Positions 5,715 through 5,864 of a stretch of DNA of 5,864 nucleotides are shown piece by piece. The stretch lies in NCBI GenBank assembly GCA_023395775.1, contig JAEWYA010000207.1, positions 1 to 5,864 on the forward strand, written 5' to 3'. Source of the stretch: Bacillota bacterium. Lineage in GTDB: Bacteria > Bacillota > Clostridia > Oscillospirales > Oscillospiraceae. How positions within the stretch are numbered: position 1 is the first letter of the stretch; every line of letters starts with the position of its first letter. The notes beneath the pieces are model-generated. The model made no database searches. It saw nothing but the letters and a program-made list of their open reading frames with translations, and had not been told where the DNA came from. Position numbers and translations under genes: made by a program.

Positions 5715-5742
5715 ACCGTACAAACGCGTTTCATATACCGTA
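5715..5742. repeat. Perfect 10-bp palindrome flanked by direct repeats
   Basis: AAACGCGTTT (5722-5731) is a perfect palindrome. It is bracketed by two direct copies of ACCGTA at 5715-5720 and 5737-5742. It lies in non-coding DNA about 120 bp upstream of the operon promoter and just inside the terminator of the preceding gene. It could be a binding site for a dimeric regulator or chance. No gene covers it. Confidence 0.4.
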
Positions 5743-5765
5743 GTTTTCCCCCTCTGAGTCGTCAG

Positions 5766-5797
5766 AAAAAACCGCCGCACAGCCGTGCGGCGGTTTT
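5766..5797 (-). terminator. Strong intrinsic terminator of the upstream gene
   Basis: A perfect 9-bp GC-rich stem, CCGCCGCAC (5772-5780) with GTGCGGCGG (5785-5793), has a 4-nt loop and is extended by four A/T pairs. On the minus strand it is followed by a six-T run (5771-5766). It starts about 11 nt after the stop codon at 5809-5811. The + strand side has only TTTTCAT, so some bidirectional action is possible, but the minus direction is favoured. Confidence 0.9.
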
Positions 5798-5808
5798 CAT
5801 AGAATTGC

Positions 5809-5864
5809 TCAGGTCCCGGTGTCCCAAACGGTGTTCCACCAGTTCTCCGTGCCGTTTTCCGAAG
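5809..5864 (-). CDS. C-terminal end of an unidentified protein (partial)
   Basis: Only the last 17 codons and the stop (TGA 5809-5811) are in the window, reading SENGTENWWNTVWDTGT. The frame is chosen because its stop lies 11 nt before a strong minus-strand terminator; of the other two minus frames, at least one stays open past that point. The tail is polar and rich in Trp, Asn and Thr, as in some secreted or envelope proteins. The NWW recalls the C-terminus of SpoIIR only superficially. The identity cannot be settled from this fragment. Confidence 0.55.
   Translation of the reverse strand, partial: SENGTENWWNTVWDTGT

Noticed and set aside
5703..5738. Eleven-codon frame (MKRVCTVCGPS) upstream of the operon as a leader peptide
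   Set aside because: It lies upstream of the predicted promoter, has a poorly spaced ribosome binding site, contains no run of regulatory codons and is not followed by an attenuator.
5601..5765. Possible T-box or amino-acid riboswitch leader for the operon
   Set aside because: GGGTGG appears only on the + strand, opposite to transcription. No antiterminator or terminator lies before the first gene, and the promoter found leaves a leader of only about 35 nt.

Overview
The window looks like chromosomal DNA from a moderately GC-rich member of the Firmicutes, most likely class Clostridia near the Oscillospiraceae/Ruminococcaceae. This is an inference from three things. Start codons carry strong AGGAGG-type ribosome binding sites. 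There are UPF0735 (PheB-type) and UPF0237/UPF0210 (ACT plus PFL) families. The homoserine dehydrogenase has a short, divergent C-terminal ACT region of a kind I associate with that group. Every gene I can support lies on the minus strand, so the biological order runs from high to low coordinates.

Right to left: the last 17 codons of an unidentified gene (5809-5864) end just before a strong intrinsic terminator (5766-5797). About 170 bp of non-coding DNA follows, holding a palindrome and then a sigma-A-like promoter (5572-5600). That promoter is placed to drive an aspartate-family operon: a PheB-like protein with an HTH-like segment and an ACT domain (5090-5530), homoserine dehydrogenase hom (3871-5064), aspartate kinase lysC (2618-3829), and a five-helix membrane protein of unknown function (2030-2530). 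The operon closes with a clear intrinsic terminator (1985-2020). A second, two-gene unit follows: a UPF0237 ACT protein (1661-1930) and a UPF0210/DUF711 'PFL family' protein (290-1648), 12 nt apart. At the left edge a 62-residue holin-like membrane peptide (37-225) lies in clearly AT-richer DNA and ends beside a weak hairpin.

LysC makes aspartyl phosphate at the head of the aspartate family pathway. Hom makes homoserine for threonine and methionine. The PheB-like ACT protein is a candidate amino-acid-sensing regulator of the operon. LysC contains a near-ideal internal start (GTG at 3092-3094 after AAGGAGGT) that would yield a separate ACT-only beta subunit, as known in Bacillus subtilis LysC. 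The ACT/PFL pair is widely conserved, but its biochemical role is unknown to me. I see no CRISPR array, tRNA, rRNA, insertion sequence or clear new multi-gene system. The less-explained parts are the membrane protein, the holin-like peptide, the reduced ACT domain of Hom and the palindrome upstream of the operon.
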